A stretch of 64,000 nucleotides of DNA. Source: Adiantum capillus-veneris (Eukaryota > Streptophyta > Polypodiopsida > Polypodiales > Pteridaceae). The notes under the pieces were generated by a model. That model was given only the letters and a program-made list of their open reading frames with translations, searched no databases and had not been told where the DNA came from. Below, in pieces: positions 10,705-23,400 of the stretch. Within the stretch, counting starts at the first letter, position 1. Each line of letters begins with the position of its first letter. The stretch spans positions 122,934,470 through 122,998,469 of the forward strand of contig CM043962.1 in assembly GCA_014529385.2 (NCBI GenBank), written 5' to 3'. The position numbers and the translations under genes were made by a program.

Positions 10705-10769
10705 TTGAGGTAAGTCACAGTGTGGGAATTATTGTAAGAATTTGTCCAAAACTTCTTGTGAATGCAATG

Positions 10770-13090
10770 CACTCTAATTTGCAACGTTCGGGGTCTGATA
10801 GTCTTTTAACAAAAATAGGCATATACAATAATCTCCAAGTCATGAGATACTGTCAACAAGTTTCGGATTTCTTTAATCACAATAAAATCAACACATTAAT
10901 CATTTTACAATAAGAGTCAACACCAAACATGAAAGAAACAATTGCAATAACACAAAACAAAGGTTGTAACTTGACACAAAATTGGGTACCAAGTTCCAAC
11001 CATCTCTCTCAATCAATCCATTGAGTATTTTCCTTCCACCTCTTATTATGATGAATTGGTTCAACTTTACGAAAATATAGAAATTTATGTGTAAACACAT
11101 AGGCAAATTAGAGAGTAAGGTTGAAGATGATTGATAGAAGTAAAAAGTTGAAGATTGATAGAAGTAAAAAGCAATCAAAGATCTAAAAGCATAATTTCTG
11201 AACTGAGCTTTTGAAGGCTCCCTTGGTTTCGAAAAGAGCGAAAAAATTAGGTCACAAGATTAGAATGCTCTCAGATCGCTCATCTTGCTCATGAGGTTTC
11301 CATAGTGTGATTGCTGTAAAAAAAACCGCATGCTCCAGGTACGATTTTGAGAGTGCTTTATATTGTGTGCTAGCTTCCAAAATAGAAAAGGTAATTTACT
11401 CTTCTCTAAAAATGGTAGTTGAAGTTGATTTATATACATAATTACAATATTTCAACTATTTACGAATGATATTTACATATATGACATAAAAAATCATAAT
11501 TTAAATACCTAGATTGTCCAAAATAAGCAAATTGGTAACATTCTCAATGTCCAAAAGCAGTACCATGAGATCCTCATCACACATAGGACCCAAATTTGTG
11601 ACAAAAATTGAAGATGGGGTCAAAGATATATCACTCCTTGAAAAAACCATTATGTGCGTCATGAATCAAGCCTTGAAGGAGTGGCTAAATCCTCACAATC
11701 ACTAAGATTAGGCAAATAGGAGAGTGCTATGTGCACACAAATGTAACACTATTGTCTCCTCTATGTTAGAGATAGAGAACTTCTCTTTGTTCCAATTTGG
11801 CAAGAGGTCCATAAAAACGATATAATTTTGGACCATGTGACGATTTTTTTGCTAGAAATCACAAAAATTGGTGAGCATTTGTTGATGACATGTATCCCTG
11901 GCCTTTAAATGTTATTTCAATCCACCCTTTTGAGTTAGGAATCAAAACGAAGAAGGAAAATTTGAATTGAATATCTCCTCTTGTTAAAAGGTAATAGGCT
12001 AGTTGATTTCTTGTTTTCTATGTAATGGCGTTCATAGTTGTCACGTCACCTATAACATTGGGACCATGGAGCACATGTGGCACGTGCAGGTAAGGTGCTT
12101 AGTGCACACTGCTCGTGTAGAGCTAGGGGATGAATTCCACATGGGATCTCAAGAGGCCTAGGACGGCCACACAGGTGTGTAGCCCAGCACACCACAGGCT
12201 TAGTCATGCTCCGGTCAATGCTCCGGTCAAGTGTAAACAACCAATCCTATATAAGAGAGACTCCTATGGATGGGAGGACAGATTATAAGAGTGTTCCTAT
12301 GCAGAGAGCTCTTTCTTCACAAGAGGATTGATGCCTATGGAGGCATCCGACGCCTAGGATTCTGCTTATGTAACGCTAATATCAAAGCAAGTAATTCTCG
12401 CTTGTGAATGGGGATCCATGCACATATGCATATTAATGCAAGTCCAAATCAAGTTGGCGACATGGGTCTCTCAAGGGATTATTCATGGCCCTAAGAGTGT
12501 AGATAATTATGGCCTCTCGTAGTCCAGAGAAAACTAGTGACAAAAGCGTCCGCCTTCGGTTTCTGGCTGCATAGTCCTGGTCGTTCTTCTTGTTTACTTT
12601 TTTGGTGTATGAGGGGAGCGGCCGGGCGTGCCCTACCCGACTCCAAAAACAAAACAAAATTAATGCAGGTGATGATTTCCCTTTGTTTTTTTGTGCTTGA
12701 GTAACCATAAAAATGATCTCATGCGTATACTAAGGAAGCACTACACATACTGCATAACACAAGAGGGAGCATCTCAAGGATTGCACAAATGCAGCGTTTA
12801 ATAGCCTATGTAGATTAAAGGGAAAGAGGAACAATAACACAAGGGGCTACAAAGACCCATTGTTATTAATTAAGCACTGATTAAGTCCTTAGGGGCAACA
12901 TAACCGCAAGGATGCCATCCTCAAGGGTACATTTCTTGTTCAGAATCTTGGAGTTGCATGGGGACTCCTCAGCTAGTCACCGTGCAGTCGACTATGAACT
13001 AGTCCGACGAGCTCCTCAAACAACGGGAATCTCTGGTACACATAGAAGCACACACAAGCAGATTCTCTCTTTGTCTCTCATACACCAAAA
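10770..13090. other. non-coding interior of the foldback-bounded interval
   Basis: AT-rich sequence without a credible gene. At 12240-12300 CCTATATAAGAGAGAC resembles a core promoter and is followed by a stretch that looks like the U5 of a solo LTR. No matching second LTR is present, so this is only a possible relic. Confidence 0.3.
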
Positions 13091-13094
13091 CACT

Positions 13095-13297
13095 TAGACA
13101 CAAGAAGTTTTGGACAAATTCTCACAATAATTCCCACACTGTGACTTACCTCAACATCATGAGCTTCTGTGAGGGAGGCACCGCATACCTAGCTAGGTAC
13201 AATTTGGGCAAGGGCCGCCGGCCCCGTGGGGGGGCCGGGGGCCCCCTGCCCCCAATCGTACCTAGCTAGGTATGAGGTGCCTCTCGGGCTAGGATGA
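13095..13297. repeat. GC-rich foldback hairpin, right copy (inverted)
   Basis: The reverse complement matches the left copy from the GAGGCACC arm through the ACTTCTTGTG end. The arms here carry CATACCTAGCTAGGTAC on both sides of the C/G core, so the stem is more regular than in the left copy. Confidence 0.75.
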
Positions 13298-13299
13298 AG

Positions 13300-15247
13300 G
13301 AGATAGTCAAACAGTATGAGGTTGAGAAGAAGCATTGTTACAGAGCTAGGATGAAGGAGAGAGAAGCAGACTTTTCTTCAAGAGAGAAGGAAGTCTAGCT
13401 AGCAGTAGCAAAGATTGTCTGGATTGTGTCACAAACAACAAGGTTTTTTTAGCAAGGATGATATTCATATCATCACTGAAGGAGTTTTGGAGACACTGAA
13501 GGAGTTTTGGAGACTTTCAAAATTGCAAGGTTCTTGGAGAACATACAAGCAAAGTCTTCCCTTGTGTCTACACGTTGGAGCTCCATCATGAGTATAGAAT
13601 GCCCGAGATCAGATGCCCAATTGATTATGAAGCGTGGTAGCTTTGCATTGCATATGCAAGACCAAAATGGCATGAGTTTGCAAACGGTTGCAAAGATGTT
13701 GGATGTGCACAAGAGAAACTTGTATGCAACAAAGAAAACATTGGCTATGTTTAGACGAAGGAAGCATCTTGATGTTTAGATGAAGGAAGCATTGTGATGC
13801 ACTCTCAAGTACATTGAGGGACATAATTGATGAGTTTTGGACGGCCCATACTCGTGTCTCACCCATCAGAAGGGTGTCAAGCGCCTGAGAATTGGTCCAA
13901 AACAATACACTGAACATCCAATCCACTATCTAGATGAAACACAAGTAGAGTGCAACTTCAAACTATTGAAACCAAGATTTCAATATCTATTTTTAATGTG
14001 TTTTCCTTCATCTTTTTATGAACACTGTACAATTCTATCACTTTCATGCTTGGTAACTTTTGAAAGGTTTGCGATTTGGGCATGGTTCAACATTAGTAAT
14101 TGAGTAGGCTTTAATCCAACAGGCGCCTTTTGAACATGGAAGCTGTTGCTTTGACTAAAGGATCTCATGCGTACAAGTAGGATACTATAATCCCTTTATT
14201 TGCATTCATAGGTCAAGAAGCGTCATCCAATGCGGCCTCATCACCCACGTGTACGATGTAAGAGTTGAGAACAAGGTAATGCTTACTGCATTGTTTATTG
14301 GTATTCCTTCTTTACCATTAATATAGCCATATATTCTAGTAACTTAAGGTTGGTAACATTGATTACACTTGAGTAGAATTTTCTAGGAATATACACATAC
14401 AAATGTTGCCTTTTAAAGGTACTACTACTAGTATACGTGAAAGTGTGTAAGTCAAGAGAACCTACTCACATAGTCTTTCACTATTTAGTAAATCTTCTAT
14501 ATCGTAAAGCTATATGCATTTGGCAGCCTTTGTATTACTTTGCTGTGAATAGGCATATTCACTATACATATCTCCTTTTTAACCTTGAGCCACAATAACT
14601 AATCTGGTGTATCATGTAGTGCTACAAAGTTTCATATAGTATTTGGTAGAACTCTTAATTATATTGTATCTAGTGCTACACTGTATAAAGAATTGCTTTC
14701 TTCTACATAGTGCATTTCACATCCCCAATATATTGTTGGGTCGTGGAAAAAACCTATATTTACACCTATGGACCTGTCTTTAGTACAACCTAGCTTTTAG
14801 GTACAATGTATCACTTTGTAATGGTCAATACTTTAGGGAAACTTCTATTATTGTGGAGTACTAAATGTGGTTGTGAGCTGCTAGCACTAGATTGTTTGTA
14901 ACAATAGTTTAGTATATATACTATGTGTAGAGAGTATTCTTATAAAGACAGTTAGTGCTGCCAAGTGCTACATAATTTGACATACTACTAATTTATTATT
15001 AGGGATCCAAAGTTCTCATAGCTCTCTAAGATGCTATATATCTTTGCACTCATTTATACCTTATCATATAGAGATAAAAAGCTTTTATATAAGTATAAAT
15101 CATATATGCAGATACATAGCATTCATATAAGTTTATAGCACTACATTTTTCTATAGAGTTATATAGATTTGCATTGCTATATATATTAATATACATACAT
15201 ATATATGCACATATTAATATACATACATACATATATATGCAGGCACG

Positions 15248-15279
<32 letters not shown>

Positions 15280-16920
15280 TGTATGAGACTATATAGTGCC
15301 ACAAAACTATATAGCTTGCATTGAGCTACATAGCTATATGCCTTTGCATTTCTACATAGTGTATTACTATATAGCAGTTGGATGGAGCTATATAGTACCA
15401 CATTGAGCTATATAGCTTAACATTTTGCTACAAAGCAATATAGATTTTGCATTGCAATATAGTGTACTATAAATATATATCCCTAATGGAGCTACATAGT
15501 ACAAGATAGAGCTACATAGCTTTGTATAGCTATCTAGTCTAGTGTACACAACTACTATTGTATAGTTCTATACATCTATATATCTGACTAATTTTAATGC
15601 ACTACAAATAGCTTAGAGAGATGTATAGCATAGTCCCATTCAACATAGGTGAGAGCTAGATGGTACTACATAGTGGTATATAAAGTAGTTTATAAATCAC
15701 ATAATATAGAGATATATGCAGTGTCTTAGTAATTATATAGTGCTTTTTGAAGTTAAAGATTAGATATCTTCATAATCATGTTGTGCTCTTTTGCCATACA
15801 CTGAATATTATTTCAAATTTAAAGCATCTCACCTTGATTTGCAGTTGGCACAACATACCTTTGAGAAGTTGAAGCCATTTTTGTGAAGAAAATGGAAGAC
15901 TGTAACACATCTTGTTGCCAAGATCATGTTCAGATGTTGTACTTGAAGGAGGCAATCAACCATGTTAGGTCACATGGATTCAACTACTATGGTCTTGCTT
16001 GTAATTGTACTAGAGGATGCAAGGTCTATTATACAACAGATGGAGGTGAACAATGCTCACCGAGAACACACCTATATAAAGGAATCATAGATATGTGGGA
16101 AGGATTCCTATGTAAGAAGCTTTCTAGCAAGCTTTATCATAAGCACGCCTACTTAAATGGCACTTGTACATCATGCAACACAAATAGGTGGAAGATGTGT
16201 GTTTCAAAGAAAAAGGAGGTGAGCAAGTTATGCCTTGTTAAAATATTTCAATATGTGGAACATAGTGACAAGAAAGGGAAGGTGGGAAAGCATCTAGAGT
16301 CAAAGCATCAGTTGTTACCAGTGACACATACAAAGAAGTTCATTCTAAATAATTTTAGATACATATGGTAGGCAGATCCATTTTGATGTTGCATCAATCA
16401 GTTTCCTAATGGTGTTATTATCTGGATCGTTGAATTTACGGAAAAGTACTCTTTTAAATAGAAAAATGAAGTACAATCCCAACATTGGCATACGGAGCAA
16501 TGCTCTATCTCGGTGCACATAACTAAACGTTGCAACAAAGAGACTGGACAACTTTTAAAGGAGTTTCATTTCTACATTTCAGATGATACCATGCATGCTA
16601 CATTATTTGTCTAACATTGCTTCATGCTTCACTACACGTGGATGGGTGATGAATGCATCAATGTCTGTAGGCATTGGGTAAGGTCAGATGGTGCTGCATC
16701 ATAGTTCAAAGCGGCAAGGCCATTCTAATTTGTGGGTAGGTAAATGTGTCCACATGATAGTTATGTATCAGCATATATAGATGCAAATATAGGTTTGTAG
16801 TTTGACATTTCCATACTTGTAGGTATGTTGGACTAACAAAAATGCAAATGACTTGGAACTTCTTTGGGTCTAGATACGGGAAAGGTGAACATGATGGTGC
16901 AAGGGCAGTGGTAAAATGGG
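13300..16920 (+). pseudogene. broken intron-containing DDE-transposase-like gene
   Basis: The pieces read in order on the plus strand. 13300-13400 is a Lys/Glu-rich helix (RMKEIVKQYEVEKKH). 13500-13780 contains SLQTVAKMLDVHKRN, which looks like a helix-turn-helix. 13812-13990 has IIDEFWTAHTRVSP, then after a frameshift GPKQYTEHPIHYLDETQVE. After a possible intron, 15846-16371 gives LAQHTFEKLKPF, a one-base loss, then a Cys-rich block (NTSCCQDHV, CNCTRGC, NGTCTSC). 16465-16525 reads NEVQSQHWHTEQCSISVHIT. About 16670-16725 reads HWVRSDGAAS-stop-FK. 16845-16915 reads WNFFGSRYGKGEHDGARAVV. These blocks recall uncharacterised transposon-derived proteins of non-seed plants and animals with SDGxxSQFK and HGKGxHDG motifs. 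That comparison is from memory. Two frameshifts and at least one stop make it a pseudogene, and it ends where a gypsy LTR begins. Confidence 0.6.
14900..15720. repeat. degenerate AT-rich short tandem array
   Basis: Many variants of AGCTATATAGCTTTGCATT and CTACATAGTGCTA are strung together with TATATA and ATACATAC patches and an (AC)n tract at about 15243-15278. It probably lies in an intron of the DDE-like pseudogene. 14110-14900 is similar but looser. Confidence 0.65.
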
Positions 16921-16926
16921 CCTAAA

Positions 16927-17247
16927 TGATTTTCTCATGTTAAACTGATCATTTAATATGGGGAAGTGCCAAGGGAGAAAAAGCTAGAATATTGGTTAAG
17001 CTGGCAGACCAGCCACGCTAGGGATCCAAAGGAGGGAAATAGGGATCCAAAGGGGGGGGGGGGGGGGGGGGGCATCAGCAAAAGAGAAAGGTGCAACAAT
17101 AGGCTTTAAAGACCCTAAGGTTCCAAAAATCAAAGGTTGTGTCCAATGGTTAAGCTTAGAAAAATTGGATGCTTTGTGTGTGTGTACAAAAGTCTTCATG
17201 GATCCTACAAAGGAGGGGGCGAGCCTTGCACGTAGGGGAGATGAGAG

Positions 17248-17311
<64 letters not shown>

Positions 17312-18515
17312 TCACAAGCCTCCTTTACAAAAAGGGAATGAGGGACACATGTCACCTCCCTAGCCCATATGCCCACAAGGTGTACCTAAAATCCTGTTGG
17401 GTGGCCATGGAGGGGGACCAATGAGAATTAGGCTAGATTAAATCTAGCTTAATCAATTTAAAAACACTTAATAAAAGAACCAATAAGAATTAAGCTCTCT
17501 AGAAGACTATTGGACAGTCTCCCAAGGGATCCAATGAGCGTTTAGCAGCCCAATGGCTTGCCTGATTCCTATTGGCCAGGAGACAAAGGGGTCCAATGAG
17601 AGTTTAGTTGCATTAATTAATTCCTAAAGCTCTCACAAAAGGGGAAAGAGGGACACATGTCAGAAGTCTATCACTTATGCTCCTTAAATTTTATTGGCTA
17701 AGCCTGGAGAGGTCCAATGGGGTGGTAGCATGACCAAATAGCAAGAGGGGTCGACCAAGAGAGAGAGGGGGCTGAATTTTCAAAGGCATTATGGCATACA
17801 CACTCATACAAGCTGATGTGTGAAGCAAGAAGACTCTCTCTCTCTCTCCTTCTTAAGCTTTAATGGAAAGCTTATCACCTACTCCAAGCTTGTGAGAAGG
17901 GAGGCCTACACCAAAAACTCTTGGCTTTGTGATGCAAATCCAACCAACAGCCAAGCTTCAATGCATGCTCATCTCCTCTACCATGCTAATTACTAAGCTA
18001 TGCTATGCTAATATGAGCGATTATGTGAGGAGATGTACATATTTCTCATAAGACTACTCCTTCTTCCTCTCAATCTACTCTCATACCCCGCTAGCTCTCA
18101 CCATCTTCGAAGGTGTGTGAGGTCTTGGGTCTGAGACCGTGAGGAAATTGATGTTGTGTTTTATAAGTGTTTTGCTTAGTGCTTGAAGCTTCCATCTTCA
18201 TTGCACTAGCTAGTATTGAAGGAACACAAAGAATTGTATTGTAAAATGTCTCTCTTGATTGGAGAAACCATAATACAAAGCCTTTTGGAGGGGGGACCGG
18301 ATCCATGTAAATCCGGTCCTCAACTGTTGTCAATAGCTTAATTTCTCTCTCTTTTGAAGTATTGTTCGTGCTATCTAACTAGGTGTTATACTTTTTGTTG
18401 CTCTCTCCACCAAAGCACTCTTGTGATTCTCATTAGGAATCTATTCTAATGAAATGCTCATTATGTTCATGCTATTTTTTGCTACACACAAGTTCCTAGG
18501 CCATTAAATGTTACA
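16927..18515 (+). mobile_element. 5' LTR of Ty3/gypsy chromovirus-type element
   Basis: About 1589 bp, matching 24073-25559 and ending ATGTTACA right before the primer site. It lacks the first 32 bases present in the 3' LTR (TGTCATACTAAC...), so its outer edge is truncated or overwritten at the junction with the DDE-like pseudogene. It contains a poly-G run (about 17055-17072) and an (AC)n tract (17252-17311) that is shorter in the 3' LTR. Confidence 0.8.
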
Positions 18516-18516
18516 T

Positions 18517-18528
18517 TGGTATCAGAGC
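18517..18528 (+). promoter_or_regulatory. primer binding site (initiator tRNA-Met type)
   Basis: TGGTATCAGAGC, one base after the LTR end. Confidence 0.85.
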
Positions 18529-18898
18529 ACAAGGTTTGTCTTTTCTTGCTCAAGATGGGAGATCCTCAAGCTAGCTATAAATGGTTGTTACTATTAATTG
18601 CAAATGAGTAAGTAGAAAAGGGATTTTTCAACCTTGCAGTGCGCCTGCCTTCATGCAGATAATGGGGCATCACCCTTGAGAGCTATGGTCTTAATAATGT
18701 AGTCCTACGGGGCTAGCCTACGGGTTTCAGCTATTAGAAGCTTGACAGGAGCCGGTGCTGTTTTGGTGTTGAAAGACCCTCTCTTCTATTCCTTGGTATT
18801 TGAGCCACGGGTACAGTAGCTTGAGTGCTTTTATAAAGGGGTAAAGGGGAGTAGCAACTAGGGATTTAAGTGCCAAAGTACACCTAAAAGTTGTTAGA

Positions 18899-20400
18899 AT
18901 GGATGACAATAGTAAAGAGAGTGAAATTAATGTTGATAGCTTTGATTTTGCTAATGAGCAGGCTACTAATGATGCCCCTATGCTTGTTAACTACCTTGTT
19001 TCTAGGCTTCAACAAGCCATGGGCAATCCATCCCTCCAAAGTGAAGTGCAACGGTAGCTTCGTGCTCATGGGATTCTCCAAGGTCCCCACCATGACAAGC
19101 GAGTACCTAGGAAGCCTCCTTGTGAGACTCCCAAAAGAGGCCTCTCTCCAATTTGGGAAGAAGAAGAGGATCCATACGAAGGGATAAAAAATTTGCTTCT
19201 TGATGACACATCTCCTTTCCAAAGGAGAACTCAAGAGCCCCTACCGAAGGAACGAAGAAGTGAGCCTCCTGTCACCTCGGCCGAGATGGCTCCACGAAGA
19301 CGGCGGGCTAAACGCTCTCCATCACCTGCTAAACGGAGAAGACCGTTGCACACTTCTCCACACCATAATTCAAAGAGGGATGACAAAAAGCAAGAGAAGA
19401 AAAAGGTGAGAAAGAGGACACCCTCTTCTCCATCTTCTTCATCCTCTTCCTCTTATGAAGAAAGTGATGGTTCGGACAAAGAGAACCAAGGCAAGAAAGA
19501 GGTCACCCTCTTCTCCATCTTCCTCAAATTATTCATCTTTTGAAGAAAGTGATGGTGCAACTTTTGAACCATAAAAAAGAAGAGACCGTAGGAAATCCTA
19601 TGCCGCATGGAAGAGGTCATCCAAGGTCAAGAAGTTCAAAGAGGGAGGGAAGAGCATCTCTTTCCTTACTTACGATGGCACCTTTGGTGCTACTGACAAA
19701 AATTCTTGGCCTTTATCCAACAATTTGATGTGGCGTTTGGAGATGAGGGCTTCACGGAGTCCTCTAATCTACACCATGTAGCTATGCACTTTCAAAAGTC
19801 CGCCAGGCAATGGTGGTCTAGCCTACGGGCAAATGGTAAAGCTCCATGAACATGTAAAGCTTTAAGAGATTCCATTATGAAGCAGTTGTTGGCCACCGAT
19901 GCCAAAGAAAAAGTACTCTCCGAATGGCGAAGCTTGAAGCTCTCTCCCTACGAATCCATTCACAAATATGTACACAAGTTTTGGGACCTACATCTCAAAG
20001 CCACTTTCTTCAAGAAGATGGATTATGGAGAGCAGAAGCAGAAATTTTGTGCGGGCTGAAATGGCGGAGTATGTCAACTCCCAAAGGCCCCATACTATGG
20101 TGGCTTCTCGAAACAATTTCCAAACAGGGGCTAAGAGAAATTCTAAGCCCATGGAAAACAAGGGTTCCAATGAGCCTAAGGGGAAGGACAATGTCCAAAA
20201 GTCTCCGAAGGGTAATTCCAACAAAGCTAAGGAGAAGGGAGTTTACAAAGGCAAAAAGAAAAAACTCTCTCCTGAAGAGCTTGAGCATTATCGCAAGGAT
20301 AACCGTTGTTTCAAGTGCGGCAAGAAAGGGCATGCGTACCATGCTTGTCCCCTAGAGCTACCTTGGTCGAAATCCAAGAAGAGGAAGCTCATCACAAAGG
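18899..20400 (+). pseudogene. gypsy gag (Arg/Ser-rich N-terminus, capsid, CCHC knuckle)
   Basis: The Met at 18899 (MDDNSKESEINVDSFDF) is shared with the second copy at 25976. A TAG at 19055 interrupts the frame where the second copy has CAG. A basic and serine-rich stretch follows (19290-19470: RRRRAKRSPSPAKRRR and a long Ser run). The capsid-like part (about 19660-20060) spans frame changes and includes TYDGTFGATDK, LSEWRSLKLSPYESIHKYVH and KFWDLHLKA. The zinc knuckle CFKCGKKGHAYHAC is at about 20308-20348. Gag would form the particle core and bind RNA. At least two frameshifts plus the stop make it inactive. Confidence 0.75.
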
Positions 20401-20409
20401 ATCTCCTCT

Positions 20410-23400
20410 ATGCCATGCTTGGGGAAAGAGTTGGCCACCAAGCTAGGCATCCAAGCTTATAAGATGGGAGATTTCCTACTCGTAGATGGTACTTCCAAGG
20501 GGCAAGAAGATTTAGTCACTTCCTTAATCGGGAAATTGAGGCTCCATGTCCAAAGCTATGTGGACAAAGAGGACTTCTTTATCTCTCCTCTCAAGCACGA
20601 GGATGTAATCCTAGGGGCACCATGGTTTGATTGCATGGCTGCCAATGTTAAATTCCCTGAAAGGAAAATCTAGTTTTGGTTTAGGGAAAAAGATATGTAC
20701 ATAGATGCTAAGGAAATGGGTAACACCATACCCATTGTACATACACAAGCTTTCAATAAGTCAATAAAGAGCTCTATTTCTGTGTACATGATTTTTGTTA
20801 AAGATCATCAAAATGAACCTAATGCTTTAGCAAAAGAAAATATAAACAACCACAAGGAATTGGAGTTATCCAATTTTCTCAAGGGGTTTCAAGATGTCTT
20901 TATTGATGACATCCCTTGTGAACTACCTCCTAAACGAGGCAATGATGACCATGCAATTGAACTTCTTCCAGGAAGTTCACCGCCTAATAAACCTCCTTAT
21001 AGAGTTTCTCAAGCTCAACAAGAGGAGATTATGCGGCAAGTGCATGAGTTAGTTGAGAAGGGCATGGTTAGGCTTAGCTCATCTCCATTTTGCTCACCTG
21101 TGTTATTAGTGCAAAAGAAAGATGACACATATCGTATGTGTGTCAACTATAGAGCACTAAATAGGATCACTATCAAAAATAGGTTTCTCGTTCCATGGTA
21201 GAAGACTATTTGATAAGCTACAAGGGTCCACCTACTTCAATAGGATTGACCTAAAAAGTGGCTACCATCAAATAAGGATAGTTGATCAAGACATTGTAAA
21301 GACCGCATTTCGCACTACGTTTGGTCTTTACGAATACATTGTCATGCCTTTTGGCTTGACCAATGCACCAGCCGCATTCAACAGCTTGATGGAGAAGCTA
21401 TTCAGGCCTCACCGAACCTTTACTGGAGTGTTCTTTGATGATGTTATCATCTAATCTAATTCATTAGACGAACACAAGCAACACCTCCAAGTAATATTTC
21501 AAGTCTTAAGAGATAATAAACTTTATATTAATCGAAAGAAAAGTGAGTTTTACTTACAAGAGATTAAGTATTTAGGTCACATTATCTCTCAAGATGGCAT
21601 CCAAATGGATCCATCAAAGTTAGAGATAATAAAAGGATGGCCTAAACCAAGGAATCTTCATGAACTAAGAATCTTTAAGGTATATGTGCATACTATAGAG
21701 GCTTCATAGAAAAGTTCTCACTAATAGCAGGACCATTACATGACCTAACCAAGAAAAACGTTAGGTATACATGGTCTGCCAAGGAGAACAATGCTTTTGA
21801 AAAGGTTAAAGAAAAGATTATCTCTCAACCTGTGCTTACACTACCGAATCTCTCAAAGCCATTTGTGGTCCAATGTATTATGTGACGCTTGTGGTGATTG
21901 CCTTGGAGCTGTTTTACTCCAAGAAGGGCACGCCATAGCCTATGAAAGTTGAAGGCTCGACCCTATTGAGCAAGCTCTAGGCATATATAAAAAGGAACTC
22001 CTCATAGTTCTACATGCCTTAGACTCATGGAAGCACTATTTTTTGGGGACTCCTTTTATTCTGCAAACGGATCACCAAAGTCTTAAGGACTTCATGACGC
22101 AGACCAAGCTCTCAACAAACAAATGAGGTGGGCAAATTTGCTTTCGCAATTTCATTTTCATATTGCTCACATTGTTGGCAAGCATAATCAAGTAGCCGAT
22201 GCACTCTCAAGACGGCCGAGAGTGAATGTGGTTTCCATAGCAACTCACAATGATCTATCTTCTATGATAGATGAGCATGCTATTGATACCGATTTTAGAG
22301 ATGTTATTTTAGCCCTTGCATTAGGGAAGAAAGAGGAACCATTTACTTTACAAGATGGTTATCTTCTCTATGGCAATAGACTATGCGTTACTAACTCACT
22401 ACGTGAGAAAGTAATGTATGAATCTCATGCTCCTCCTTATGCGGGGCATAGAGGGATTCACTCTACCCTAAAGGGGATTGAAACATATTTCTATTGGCCT
22501 ACCATGAAAGCAAACATATAAGGTATGTTTCTAAATGTGTGGTATGCCAAAAGACAAAGTTTGATAGAGGGAAGCAACCTAGATTGCTTCAACCTTTGCC
22601 AATCCCTAATTCACCATGGGAGAGCATATCCATGGATTTTATCTTTGGATTGCCTAAGTCTATCCATGGGAATACGGGAATATGGACGACAGTAGACATG
22701 TTTAATAAACAAGCTCATTTTATACCTGTCAAAAAGACTATCAAAGCCCATCAAATGGCAACCCTCTTCATATCATAAATCTTCAAGTACCATGGCTTGC
22801 CAATGTCGATAGTGTCAGATAGAGATCCTATAATGACCAGTAATTTCTGGAAGGGTCTCTTTGAGAATTTAGGGACAAGGCTAAAATTCTCTTCGGCCTA
22901 TCATCCGCAAACGGATGGCCAAAGTGAAATAACTAACCTAACACTTCTTGATCTACTAAAAGCCTATGTAACGGAAGTAGATCAAAGATCCCAATGGGAG
23001 AAGTACATACCCTTAGTGGGGTATGCCTACAATAACACTGTACATACTTCCACGGGAAAAGAACCTTTCTAGGTAATTGAGGGAAGATCAAAAAGTCCCC
23101 TGCTACTTAGGGTACATGGGAAGATCTTCACTGCAGATGAGTATAGCCGAGACCTACAAGAATCTTTCCAAAATATTAAGGATGCTATCTCTATCTCACA
23201 GCAAAGGCAAAAGGCAGAAGAGCCCAAGCCTTTAAAGAAAATGATTGGGTCTTACCTAAACTTCCCAAGGCTTGATTAAGGCACATGACGGGCAAGAATC
23301 CTACGGGACACCAAAAGTACTATGCTAAGTTAGCAAAAAGGTACTATGGTCCCTTCCTAATGAGATGGCCTATCAACTCAAGTTGCCCAGCCATTGGCTC

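Larger units (their letters stand above)
10509..13297. mobile_element. 2.8-kb interval with hairpin-bearing terminal inverted repeats
   Basis: The hairpin at 10528-10704 plus its right flank (to about 10765: GTAAGTCACAGTGTGGGAAT ... CCAAAACTTCTTGTG) is repeated in inverted orientation at about 13095-13297. The inverted repeats are therefore near 200 bp or more and each contains a smaller palindrome. The interior shows no transposase. It could be a large foldback DNA transposon, or two small MITEs within a larger inverted duplication. Confidence 0.55.

Noticed and set aside
12046-12240. Minus-strand 64-residue frame and nearby short frames at 10.9-12.7 kb
   Set aside because: No motif, no codon or exon support. 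They lie in AT-rich repeat sequence.
18517-18528. Primer sites read as tRNA genes
   Set aside because: Only about 12 bases match the tRNA 3' end. No cloverleaf surrounds any of them.
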